Assembly: GCA_036583965.1 (NCBI GenBank)
Contig: JAZBQD010000027.1
Location: 26,481,001-26,545,000 of the forward strand
From: Prunella strophiata
Lineage: Eukaryota; Chordata; Aves; Passeriformes; Prunellidae
DNA length: 64,000 nucleotides
Direction of reading: 5' to 3'
This document shows positions 12,564 through 25,200 of the stretch, piece by piece. The notes beneath the pieces were generated by a model. It saw only the letters and a program-made list of their open reading frames with translations. It was not told the DNA's origin and made no database searches. The translations under genes and the position numbers were made by a program. Each line of letters opens with the position of its first letter. The first letter of the stretch is position 1.

Positions 12564-15500
12564 AGGCGGGAGCAGGGAAGCAGAAAGAGACTCGGTGTGG
12601 GAGCACAAGGGAAGGCAGCCCCCTGCTTCCCTGCAGCCTGCATGGCTTCACCAGGCAGTGGGAGAAGGAGCAGCACCTCACGGTGGCAGAGCATCCTGCT
12701 GGGGTGGGCTTTTCTTGTAGGAACAAATAATAACGCGAGGAGAACCACTAAATGAAACTTGGCTTTGCCTGGAGCTGTTTCCCCTCACACACATTGCACA
12801 GACATCTCCCCTCCTGGCTCCCAGGTGGATTGGTGATTCCCTCACACATGGGAAGGTGAGAGGTGGCAGAGTAGTCACCTCCCCCCGGGTGGGCAAGGCA
12901 GGGGACAGCAGTCAGTGTGCTGAGCATTCATGCTACAAAAGGAGACCCCCCACACCCCAGCTGGACATGGAAGCAATTCCTCTCCTCCTCTGCAGAGCTC
13001 ACAGTGCTCTCAGTGCACAGCCTCTCCTGGCCAGCATGATGTGCCAATTGCCCCTGGTCCCTGTCAGGCTGAAGCCCTCCTTGTCTCCTGTCCCCAAAGC
13101 CTGCTAGTGAAAACTGCCCCATGACTGTCTGGTGGGACAAGGGACATGGGTGGACCCTGAGGGTGGGACACCTTGGTGATTCTAGTCCTGGCTACACTTA
13201 ACAGTGACATGGACACAACTGTTTCCTTGTAAGAAAATCCTGTAATTACTCCAATGGCCAAAATGTGGTAAGCAGAGTGCCTTTCTTACAGGGATCCTCA
13301 GGGACCTGCACCTCCTGGCACAAACCAGGTGGGAGCAGAACCAGGCAAGCACTCTTAGTTGGGAGGATGGTGGGGATGGAGGGTGGCAGCCTCTCTCACA
13401 CTGCTCTGGATGTCCCAGGAGACACAAAGAACGTGGCATGAAGCACTGTCCAGCAACAATCTCCATCTCTCCATTCCCATGGCAGGAGGAACTTTGCCCA
13501 TCCCTGAGATGCAGAGGGTGAAGAGCAGAGCTCACACAGCCTCTCCTGATCTTTGCAGCTCTGCTGCACCAACAGCTCCTTGTGCCAAACAAAGCAGCAG
13601 CCAGCAGGACTGCAGGGAAGGGCTGGGCCCATTAAAACCCCCTTCATCCTGACACACAACTGCTCCTCTGCCTCTCAGCTGGAGCCCTACACCACCAAAC
13701 TGCCAGCTGGGCATCTCTGAGAGTCCCAGCTCTCTCTTTGAGAGTCTCCTCTCCCAGTGCCTGATAATCCAGGCAGACTGACCACTGTCACTTGTCCCCA
13801 CCACCTGGTGACAAGGTCACACCAGTCATGTCACCGTGTCTCCTCCAAACAGCTGCTGTCACCCCGGATGTCTGAGCACTCCAGCCCTCCCATGGAGCAT
13901 TTGGAGGGTTTAAAAGTACAACCAGTTCAAAGGAAAGCCCAAATTCTAACCCACCAGGACCAGCATGCAAGAACTCTGGGCTGTGCAGCTGCCCCACGTC
14001 GGGAAGGGGCAAGAGTTTTATTGCCCAAAGGGGAACTGAAGTGGTTCCTGATGCTTGAGTACTTGGAGGCACGCAGGGAGGAGGGGAGAAGCTTTTCCAT
14101 GATTTGTGGGCTGTTCTCAGGCTGTCCCTGCTGCCAGGTCTTGGGCAATTTGATGACTTTTGTTGCAAACTGGAAGAACAGGAGACATATGTGAAGGAGG
14201 AAACTTACATTCCTCTCGCCTAAGAAATCCCTTCTCACTTTCCCCCAAATCACACATACACCCAATCCCAGGCTCTCTGGGCTGGCTTGGACACCAGCTC
14301 CCCTCCCACACCCAGATGACCTACTCGTCCAGAAATGGCCAGGGCCTGTGGCTGGGGCGTTATCCTCTTCTCCTTCCCTTCCCACGTCCTGCCTGCACAG
14401 CCCTGCTGACAGCCAGGGCAGCCAGGGGAACCCTTCACCTTCCACTGCTGAGCCAAGCAATGGAAAACACCAGAGAAAGGCAGCCTCTCCCAGCAGCATC
14501 AGTGCAAAGGGAGCCCCCAGCCCCCAAAACTCACCCCAGCCCCTCCACAAGCTGCATGCCAAGCACCTCCACACCTCCTCCTCCTCCAGAGATGTCTCCA
14601 GTGGCTTGCAAACATGGATGTTGTATTTCTCTGTCCCTGTTCCCAGAAAAAAATCCACACCTGGCACTCTCTGCCTCTAGGAATGGTGATCCCCAAAGCC
14701 AGGCAGGGATGTGACTCACTGGGTGGCTGGACACAGCAATGGATGTGGCACACCAGGCCACCCTGCCCTGATTTCTACAGCACCTCAGGTGACTCCTCTG
14801 TGCCTGGAGGTCCTCTGTGGGATGCAGAGGTGGGAAAGGATGCACACCAAGCTGAAATACAGAGGTGACACCACCACCTCAGGCCACAGGGCCCTGTATA
14901 TGCAGGCAGGAAGCCAAAGCCAGCCTCAGTCCCTGTGAAAGCCTGCAGGGAAGGAGGAAAACCACCTGAGCAGGGACAGAGCCCAAATCAGAGCCACACT
15001 GAGCCCAACTGCTGACAGATCCTCCCTGCTGATCTCCACAGTGCTACCACTGAAGCCTAATGAACACCTTGGTGGGCTGATGCCTCCTGGGGTGGCAAAT
15101 GTCAAGAGTGACCTGTGTCCTGCCAGCATGGAAAGGTCCCTCCAAACCACCTCCTGAGAGGGAGAGAGGAAGGGACTGCTTTCAAAACAAGCACCACAAG
15201 GTAATTCCCACCTCTAACCACATATCACAGAAAGCATCTGTGCTTTAGAGGCTGATTAAAACCTGCCTCCAAAAGAAAACCCAGTCCCCCAGGGCCAGCC
15301 CTGCCATCCTGGGAGCCTCTCAGTGGTGAAAAGGTGAAACTGGGACCTCACAGGAGAACTGTGGGGAAAAGCCCAGCAGAGCTGGGTTAAGCAAGACCCT
15401 GCAATCTTGGCTTTGCAGTGGGTTCCCAGGTCCATTTAACAAAGTGAGACAGAAAATTGGACACCCACGCCTGCTCAGTGCAGGGAGAGCCACCCTGCTC

Positions 15501-17599
15501 CAAGCCCATCTTTCCAGGGCCTCCCAAATTTCCTTTCCCCCCTTTTAAATGGAGAATAAAGACAAAGCCCAAGCTCAGACCCAGACCAAACACAACCTCA
15601 CGTGCTCAAGAAGGAAGAGCAGCAGCAGAAGTGGAGCATGGTCCTCTCACATAGACTTTTCCATCCCCACTTCCACACCCAGCTGAACACGGGGACTTCC
15701 CGGCTGGGGTGGGACTCTTCTGGATAAGAGGAGAAAAAAGCTCCAGGGTGGATCCTGCCATTTCCTATTCCAGGAAGGCCAGAACTCCTTTGAACTCTGT
15801 CCTTCTGCTGGAGAGAGTGAAGTGCAAGAACACACACCCCAATGCTGATTTAGGCTCACACCTTCCCCAGTGTCAAGCGCTGGCATCCTGAGAACATCAC
15901 TGACCTGTGTGCCAGGCAATTCCACAACTGACGGACACGTGGGATGGGATCTGCTACAGCAACATTCACAGGCAGACAAATATCAGCCACTAGATTTGGT
16001 CTTTCAAGCCCCAGTGCCTTGCCCCAGGCAGCCAGCAAGAGCATTATTAGGACTCCAGGCAGCCTGGCCTCTGACTGCTTTCCCTGCAAGCGCTGCCCCA
16101 CGGAAGGATGTGCAATTCCCACCTCGGTGCCCTCATTGCATACATATTGGATTTGGGAAATGCTGCTTTTTTGCTGCAGGCGAAACAGCTCCTTTCCCAC
16201 ACCTGCCCTTTCAAATGAGAGCAGTTTAACACTGTTTGCAGAGCTAAAAAAAAAAAAAAAACCCAAACCATTGGCATCCCTAAAGCTGGCCCGGCCCCAT
16301 CCCTCCGGTCGGGGCGGGCTCAGGAAGAGCAAAGCAGAGGAGGTAGCAAGGAAATGAAAGGCGTTGCTGGAGGGGGGAGGCAGCAAACAGCCCCACGTGC
16401 CAGCAGGCTCCCTGTGAAATAGCTCAGCAGCCCCGTCCCCGAGCTGGGGAGCTGGCAAGGAGGGGCTGGGGCACCCCACAAACCTGCAAACAGCTCCAGG
16501 ACAGCTCATGGCAGGAGAGGAGAGATGCACTGTACACCAGGGCAGGTTGTGAAAACCAGATAGGCACCATGTCCCTTGCTCTAACAGCTAAATATCTTTG
16601 TGAAGCATCTCCCTGAGCTGAGCTGAGCTCAGCAGAGGCACGGGACCACCCAAGACACTCCCACAAAAGGCTGCAAGGCACCCCAGTGCTGCTGCAATGG
16701 CTGCTGGCAGCCTTAGGCATCCTCGACCCAGCATCACCAGCCCCATCCTGGGCTGCTCCTCCAGGAGCCCCTGTGGCTTTACAACAACCTTTGGACATAA
16801 CAGGACCCCATTTTTCTCCCCAGTGTCACATGTGAAACAAACCCTCCAATAATCCCATTTTCCAGGTTGTAAACTCACTCATCAGTGGACAAGGACCTGT
16901 GGGGGCCTCCCCTCACCACGCTGCTCTGATGATCTCAAGGCCCTCGATGGGGAATCGTGCCTGGTTTCTGCAAACTATGATCTAACCTAATTCCCTCCAT
17001 CCCATTACTTCAGAATTTACAACACACAACCTCCCCTGAAAATGGTTTCTGGTAAATTCTTTGAAAGCTCTTCTGGTCCTCACATCATCGTCAGGGTCAG
17101 CCAGGCATTAATGGCAAAGCATTTACGTGCCAGGTAACTCGTTCCCCAGCAAGAGAGTTTGCTTTTGCTTTTTAAATTCAGGAAGCAATTAATAGTTGCC
17201 ACAAAAGCAACCAGTGCTTGTCTTGGGTGAGGGCCATAAAGGCCTGACTTGCCCTGGGGAATTCTGATGCCTCCATCTCAGCAGGCACCTTCCAGGAGTG
17301 TGGTGGTTGCAGAGGTAAATCCTTAATGGTGGATACCTGATGCTGGGAAATCTTCATGCTCTCTCTGAGCTGAAGAGCTGTGACTCCAGCTTCCTGGGCC
17401 AGCACAAGGGGACTATTTCAGGGAACAGCACTGCCAGCATCAAAGTCAAACAAACACAAGACCTGAGCATCTTCTGGCTTTTTCCTCTCTAGGCAAGGAC
17501 TTCACCAAACTCCCTGACTTTGCAACAAAAGGTCACGGGTAAGGCTGTGGATGAAGCCAGGATCCCAGCAGAACCCATGGATCTGGTAGAAAGGTGTAA

Positions 17600-17905
17600 A
17601 ACTTTGGTCCCTGGAGCTCAGCATCCTCTGCTCACACCAAAATCCCAGTCCCTGGAGTCCAACAAAGTCTATTCATCCCAAAAAAAACCTGCTCCACAGA
17701 GCCCAGCATTCTCTGATCACACTGAAAACCCAATCCCCAGCATCGTGCACTTACACCAAAAACCCTGCTCCCCACATCCCAGCAAGCTCCACTCACACAC
17801 GAAAAACCCCCAAACTCTGCTCCCCAGAGTCCAGCACATTCCACTGACAAAAAAACACCATCCCTTGAGCTCAGCATCCTCCACTCACGCTGAACAACTG
17901 CAACA
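17600..17905. repeat. Decayed minisatellite, unit about 46 bp
   Basis: About six or seven imperfect copies of a unit with the pattern CCC..GAG.CCAGCATCCTC followed by .ACTCACAC.AAAAACCC. Copies begin near 17605, 17652, 17698, 17743, 17785, 17823 and 17868. The plus-strand frame through it stays open but resembles no protein. Confidence 0.7.
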
Positions 17906-18279
17906 CCTGGAAAGCAGAGGCACACCACAGTGCTTCCTCCCTCCTGACCAGCACAGATTTCTCTCAGGGAGAGAAGATCCACCCGCTGCCTCCCATTAAA
18001 AACATCAGCCGGCTGTGGAGACCCCCAGGTTTTAGGAGACATCCCTTTCCATGCTGGCCCCCTCACAGCCATCAGAAAACAATGATTTCCAGGCTCACCC
18101 CTCTGCACTAGACTTCAACCAGCTGCAGACAGGCCCGTGCATATCCTCTTCCTAATCCTTCATGCACAATCCCTAGACAGTCCCTGGCTTTTATTATTTT
18201 CTGGCAGGAGAGAGCACCACGTTAACCCCCGTGTGCAGGCTGCAGCCTGAGCATCTCTCAGCACATCCCAGCTTGGGTC

Positions 18280-18440
18280 CAAATTATAAATGAAACGTTT
18301 GTGTAACAGGAGAACTGGTGAGGGCCAATTGCCCATTAATATTTGAAACCTTTAATTCTTATTTAACAGTCTGTTCTAACAGTTCCTTCTAATTCCTCGA
18401 TCCAGTGATGAGCCTCAAACATTTATTTATTGATAAAGAC
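18280..18440. promoter_or_regulatory. Candidate conserved noncoding block
   Basis: CCAATTGCCCATTAATATTT, CCTTTAATTCTTATTTAAC, CTCGATCCAGTGATGAG and TTTATTTATTGATAAAG. AT-rich, non-repetitive and distinct from the repeat arrays on either side. Confidence 0.35.
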
Positions 18441-18769
18441 CATGGGAGGCTCTTCCCATTGGGATGGACGTGCTTTTCTTGGGTGGGCTTGAAAGCCATG
18501 GGACAGAGCAGGCAGGGGCATCACTGATTATTCATCATGACACAGACCCTGCACTCCTCACTTCTGCCAGACCCTTCTCTACTCAGCAGTTCCCTGGGCT
18601 TCAGGGATACAAGTCAAATTCCTTACTGGGACATGTTTTAAGGCAAGGAGAATGAGGGAATATTGTCTGTGAGTATCCTGGAAGGTCCTGTCCTTGGCAT
18701 GATGCTGCAGAACTCTCAGGGAACAGAGCTGCACCTGCCCAAGTTCTGGCTGAGGGCAGTGGTTTGCAG

Positions 18770-19105
18770 GTGTGGGGACAGCGTGCTGGGGGCACAGGAG
18801 ACATGGGCAGGGTTTGTATCCCAGGGGCACATCCTGCAAGGAGACATCCTGAGATGTGAACTGCAGCCTTCCCAAGTGGGAGAAAACATCCTGAGCTCCC
18901 AAGGTGCTGGAGGCTTTGCCCCAGGAGAGACCAGAGCCTGGTGAGAGGCACAGAAGGCAGGAAGGGCTGCAGCCTCACCAGATGGGGGAAAACAGCCTCC
19001 AGCTCCAAGCCTGAGCTCCTGAGGGGACAGAGGCTTTGCCCCAGGAGGGAGCTGAGCCCAGCAGAGGCACAGAAGGCAGGAAGGACTGCAGCCAGGAGCT
19101 GCCCC
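18770..19105. repeat. Tandem repeat, unit about 105-120 bp
   Basis: AGGCTTTGCCCCAGGAG occurs at 18911 and 19031, and AGGCACAGAAGGCAGGAAGG occurs after each. CTGCAGCCT plus GGG.GAAAACA..CT..AGCTCC occurs at 18861 and about 18967. The array has about two and a half copies with indels. Confidence 0.75.
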
Positions 19106-19124
19106 TGTGGCCCCAAGCTCAGCC

Positions 19125-19215
19125 CTGACCTTGAAGCGCAGGGCGGGCGGCTGCCACCGCCGGCATCGTATGACCCGTTACAAAACACGGCGGGCTCTGC
19201 TCAGAGGTTACACAC
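19125..19215. promoter_or_regulatory. Short CpG-rich block after the 18.8 kb repeat
   Basis: CCACCGCCGGCATCGTATGA and CCGTTACAAAACACGGCGGG carry many CpG within otherwise CpG-poor intron. Possible small regulatory element; nothing coding recognised. Confidence 0.25.
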
Positions 19216-19894
19216 TGCAGGACAAATTTAACACCCCAGAGCCTTCCCAATCCCACTGGAAGAATTCCTGGCAGGGGCTCAGTAATCGCCCACTACTGTA
19301 AGTGGCCAAGTGCCATCGCCTTGGTTTGGCTCCAGACACACGAGGAGGACCTTGCTCCTTCTGGAGGGAGAGGTGCTTCAGCTGATGGAGGACACCAGGA
19401 AAGATCATGAAACCCCCAGGAGCAGGTGGGCCTTGAACCAGGGAGCAAGGGGAATGTGGAAAAGATGCTGCTCCCAAATGCTTTCACTTGTTCCAGAAAG
19501 GTATTTAAGGGCTGCAACTAAAAGTTTGCATTGAAGCCAGCCTGACTGTGCAGCTCTCCCCATGAAGTGATCCTTGGGGACAAAGATGAGAGCATCATCA
19601 CTGAGAAGAACAAGCAGATGGAATGAAGGCACCCTCCAAGGATGCCCAGTCCAATACCAGGTGACTTCCTGGCCCAGCCATGAGGAAGAGAGGCTCAACA
19701 GGAGGAGAACTTGTCCCTGCTGCCATCCTCCCAGCCACACACGGGCTCTCCCAGAGCCACGCCGGCTGTTTTTGGAGATGGAGCACATGGATGCTGCTCC
19801 AAAGCAGAGCTGGGGAAGGTGCAGGCCAGGAAGGCTGAGAGAGCCTCTCCCAGCAGCAGATCTGGTCACAGCTCAGCAGCAAGCCCCTGCCACT

Positions 19895-19928
19895 CCCTCC
19901 TCCTCCTCCTCCTCCTCCTCCTCTCCTC
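19895..19928. repeat. (TCC)n microsatellite
   Basis: About ten TCC units, followed by CTCTCCTCCC. It lies in LMX1A intron 2. Confidence 0.95.
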
Positions 19929-21984
19929 CCCTGTCCTTTCGGCCGGCCCCAGCCCCGCGTTGCTGGAGCAGCAAGAATCAGCCCTGCCGATGCTGCTGAA
20001 GGGCCCCGAGGCAGCCCTGGCTGAAACCTCAGGATAAAAACATCAGCTCGGGAACACAGCAACGGGAAAAACAGGCAGGCAGCCACGTGTGAGCACATGG
20101 GGACTCCTGAACCAGGGGAGCTCCCACTCGAGCACTGAGGTTTGCAGCAATGAGCAGTTTGGACTCCTGATTCCAGGGGAAGAGGGATCCTGGGTTTGGT
20201 GTTTCCTTCCAGCCCTCAGGAACACCAAACCAGGACCTGCTGCTCCTAGCTGAGTTTGGCCTCAGCCCTACACCCAGTGCCCACCCTTGTCCTGGCCAGG
20301 TGTGCTGGTGAGGATGCTCAGAGTGGGGTTTTGGGTGCCCCCAGCACCTGATGATGAGAAAAGCCCAGGTTGGAAGCACCAGTGTGGAGGCAATGCAGCA
20401 ACAATGCAGCAAAGATAAGATGACAGAAAATGTTGTTGGGCCAGTGGCTATTTTTATCTGCAAGGACCAACACTTAATACTCTCCTATCTCCCACAAAAT
20501 GTCACTTGAGCTCCAGCAGAAAGTTTACACCACTTGCAGACAAGGGCTGAAACCCGAGCACGTAATCCCTGCTCCAGTCAAAAGTTTTAGTGGGATTCTC
20601 AGCGTCTGGACAGGGGAAGCTGAGAAAAAAAACCAAAAAAACCTTCCCCTGAGAAATGGTGGCTGAGGCAGCAGAGAGACAGGACAGGCAGGTCCCCTCC
20701 TGGCACCATGTACTCCCCTGCAGAGTCACCTGCCACACCTGCAGGGCACAGGGATTTTGTGAGCCCTGGAGCTACCAAAAGTGAGGCCTCCTCACTAGCT
20801 CAACCAGAATTTAAGTATCCTAAAAGGGTCTTCAGCAGAAGGGGGAACAGGGAAAGCAAGGCATTCACCACCCCACTCTCTAAACACCACAGCCCCAAGG
20901 CAGATGAAGGGCTGGGAGGAGTGGGGTCAGTCAGGCAGAGCCCACAGGGGGGTTTTGCAGAGGGTCCTCACCAAGATATCACCCATCTTGGCAATTCCCC
21001 ACTCTGCAGCAAGCATCTCCAATTACTTCAAACGCTCCCCCCTCTCCTCTCCCACCTCCTTCCCTCTCACCCTCAAGGCAAGGCCCTGCTGTGCCTGGGG
21101 TGTAAGGAAAGGAGGCTTCCCTCACTTAATAAAGCCAAGGTAGAGCAATGCTGTTATTAACAGCAGCCTGCCTAGGCAGGAATATTGCAGCAGCAATCCC
21201 AGGGGAGCACCCAGCACTGCCCTGACAGCAGAGGCAATAAGGCAGCCCCAGCACTGCCCTGTGATATTGCAGTGAGTGCAAACACCAGGGCGTCCTCCCA
21301 GATCCCCCCTTGCATCACAAGCAGGGCTTAGTATTAGAGATGAATGGATACCTGGGCAGGCATGGAATAGCTGGGATTTGGGACAGCACCCTCCAGAGGG
21401 CTCTTCCAAGAGGGGCAAAAGAGCAGGGGTGAAAAGAGCTCCAGCCATGGTAAAACATGGTGCAGCACAGAGGGGCTCAGAAAATTAAGGTGCCATGCTA
21501 AGGGCTTCCATGGAAACCCACAGGAGGTGAATTTTCCCAGGGATAAAAGGCACAGGCTCATGTATGTCTTGGAGCTGCCCCCAGCAGGTTTTTTTCACAT
21601 CACACTGTCTGTTTTTTAAATTAAAAAGACTGGGCAAAGCATTCAGGATGGAGGCACAGGCAAGGAGAGGAGCCAGCAGAGCACAGGGATGCTGGGCTCT
21701 GCAGCCCCTGGAAATGCTGCAGGATGCTGAGGAAAAGGGGGATGGCCATGGCTTCCCAGAGGGACACACAGCACCTTGGAGGAATCAAATAATAGACAGT
21801 GACAAGGAAAACCCACTTCACTAGCCCTAGAAATCTTCTCTTACAGCAAGGAGTGGGGTAAGAGACCCTGGGGAATACACTGGAGAGGCAAAACTCACAT
21901 TCCTGAGATGGCCAAGAAGTGATCACATCTATCTCCCTCCATCTCCAGTTCCTCAGATCCATTTCTGAAGCATCACCAGCCAAG

Positions 21985-22270
21985 AAACTCTGGTTGATTG
22001 GACGTGGTTAAAGCGAAAAACGCACGCAGAAAACCTTAGAGCTGAAACTTAAATAGTCTCCACAAACATCTTGCATATTTTCAAGGACACTAAGGAAATT
22101 CACATTTTCCCCCCGTATTTTAGACTTAAAAAATGCCTCAAGGGAAAAAGTTATTTAGAACTACTTAGGAAATACAAAGGATAAAAAAGCCTGTAATTAT
22201 TTCTCTGCCAAGGGCTTGTCAGTTTGAAAATCCCCGCTCTTGAACCACTAATCCTCATGGAAAAAAAAAT
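21985..22270. promoter_or_regulatory. Candidate conserved noncoding block
   Basis: Unusual, balanced sequence with GATTGGACGTGGTTAAAGCG, AAAAACGCACGCAG, CATCTTGCATATTTTC, CTGTAATTATTTC and CCACTAATCC. Stands out from the drifted flanks by composition only. Confidence 0.35.
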
Positions 22271-25200
22271 GCAGCTTCGGCAAGATGCGTCGTTGGTTGA
22301 CTTTTGCTGCACTTTCCTGGCACAAGGGAACTACAGGGAAAGGAGTAGATTTGGGTGTTTTTTCATCAGCACTTCTCACCCACAATGTGCCTGATACACG
22401 TCCTTGGCTGATGAAGGAGATCTGCAAAGCATCACCCCAAAATGAGGCTGCTCTGCCTGGGAATGGTGCTCTGCAGGCATCAGGCTGGGGAGGGAGGGAT
22501 CGTGGCTGATGCTTGGAGACAGAAGTGCCAAAACAGGCAAAAATAAATCACTTCAAGGTGGGGGTATACTTACTTTAAAAGCCAAGGATTCAGGGAGTTC
22601 CTGGGATGTTTTGTTATGTGGTTGGAAATAGCATAAAGACATTATTGGCAGGGAAACTGCACTTCCTCTGGAGGATGGGGATGGGCCATCCCAGCAGAGC
22701 TGGGATTTGGGCCTCTGGTTTAGCAGCCAGATTCATCACTTCACGTCCTCCTGCATCAGTGCCTCTGAACCTGGCTGGCCATGGAGAAACAAAACAATGC
22801 CACAGAACTTGTTGTGTCCCACACACCCTCCCCAGCCTGGAGCATCTCCCACAGGAGCTGCCTGAGCCACCCAGGTCCTGCTGCATGCCAGCACCTGCAC
22901 CACCTGGGTTTGGGGCTGCACAGGGCATCTTGGCACAGCAGGGGCCAGAAAAGCTTTATCCCTGTCATGGGCAGCTTTCCCACTGCCAAGGATAAACATC
23001 TCACATGGAGCTACATTCACCATGAAGGGCCCTTCACCCACCTTCACCCATCTCTGATGTCTTCTTTCATTACTTTCTCCTAATCCATCTCCACAACAGC
23101 TTCTCCCATCAACGTGGGGTTTAATGTCCTTGAGGTAATGCATGCAGGAAGCCTCTCCTCCTTCCTGCTTAACCCTCCTTCCCAGAGCCAGAGCTGAAAC
23201 AAGCTCAGACTCAAGAGCCCGACCTACAAGACTTGAAGCTTCATTAAACTTTTACACCAGTCCACTGAGGTTGCTCTCTCAGCCTCTCATAATTATGGGT
23301 GCAGAGGGAAGGAGCAGCACCACCTGAGCAGGCATCAAGGAGTTTCAGACATTTGATGATCTCCTAACCAAGCTCCCACACCCACAGCACCATTTAAAAG
23401 GATCTGCTCGATACCACTGCTGCAAGCTGCTGGGCAGAGGAGATGCCAAGATATAAATCATTCAGGATTTCAGTTCCCCATCACCAACCCAGCTGGTCAC
23501 TCCTCTGGCACAGGTGAGACTCCAGACATTAAAGCCTGAGCCATCCCAGCACTCCAGAGTCCACAAACACCCAAGCCAAGAGGATGGCTGGGTTCAAGGA
23601 CACCATTCAGGTGAGCAACATCTTGCTCTCCCTGCAACCAAAACCTGGAGTTCTGCATTTCCACGGGGCAATTCAGACCTTGGCTTGGATGAATTCTGTG
23701 GGAGTCACTTCCTCCCCTTCAGCACTTGCAGGAACCTACAGAACGTGGTCTGCAAGGGGAAAGGAGGCTGTCATCCCCTCCTCAGCACCTGGCACAGGGC
23801 TGGGGTCCTACACACCTGACAGCAGAGCACAGCTGGCATTCCCTCCTCTCCTGCTGACTCTCCAAGAGCAGAAACTGAAAAGATACCCAGAAAAGGTGCC
23901 CCAGAAGCAGGTTGGAGGGCAGTTCCAACCCGGGCTCAACACAGAAATCATCAAGCAGGAGTTTTGGGGTTGCTCAACAAATGCCCACCTCCACTAGCAG
24001 CACCCATGAATTTATTCATCTCTATCACCCCTGTGGAGGCCACTGCAAACATGTGGCATTGCCCTCCTCCCATTTAGATAAATCACTGCAGGGGTTAATA
24101 ACCATTTTCATAGCTAAGATGCAGTTTTCCAGAATTAAAGGCTTAGCAGGGCCAGCAAATTCCAAGCAGAAATTTTGCCAACAAAAGCATCCCTGTGATT
24201 TTGCGATGGCAGGGGTTGGAGGCAAGAAATGACAACACTGACTCTTTCAAATAAAAAAAGCTGCTGCAGCTGAAAACTGCCTTCAGGTCCCTTAACCTGT
24301 TTCTCTCTCCTTTCTCAAATTTTCCAGCCAAAAGCTTCCCTAAGCTTTCAGTAGCAAAGAAAAAACTCCCACCTTCCTCTTCCTGCTCAGCCACCTTGGG
24401 CGATGTTATGCAGCGAAAAATCAACTTATAGCATGGCCCCAGGCAGGAAGGAAGGAGTCCTTGGACACACAGGCTCCAGGTCCATCCAAGGATCTCTGAA
24501 GCACAACATCAGAGGAGAGGATGCACCTCCCAAAGAGATCAATTGCATCCAAACAATGGATTCTCCAGGAATCGCCCTCGCCTCTTATGCTTTTAAGACC
24601 CCACTTTGCTCCCTTACAGGGCAGGGAACCTTGCCCAGAGGGATTTCAGGGGCTCTCCACCCCCCTGGGATGGTGGTTGTCATTCCAGAGGAACAGGGGA
24701 GGGGGATTTTGCACAGTGGGGGCGGGGGGGCAGCGGGCTGAGGAGCGATGGTCCCGTGAAAAGGGATTTGTTCCGCTGTCAAGGACGGCGTTAGGAAAAG
24801 AAACCCACGAGGGAAGGAGAGGGGTGGGGAGCAGAGAGAGACAATGTAGGGACAGCAGTGACATGGAGACAGCTGGGGAGGATCAGTGCTGAGCCCTGTG
24901 CTCGCAAAGCACAAGGGCTGGCTGAGGAAGCCTCCTCCAGCATCCTCTGCCCTTCCAGGTGCTGGCCCCGAGGAAGAGCAGGGTGTCTCCATGCAGGGAG
25001 AGCCACTCACCCACAGCCACGGAGCCACAGGGACCCTCTGACATCACTGCTGCTGGGATACAGAGGAGAGGGGCTCTCCTAATGATTTGTGCTTTCTCCT
25101 GTCAATCTGTGCCTTAATCATGCCAATCTGTGCCTGGGAGGAGCTGCACCACAAACTCTGGCTCACCTTTGGTTAAAGGTAGCCCAAGGTGGAAAACACA

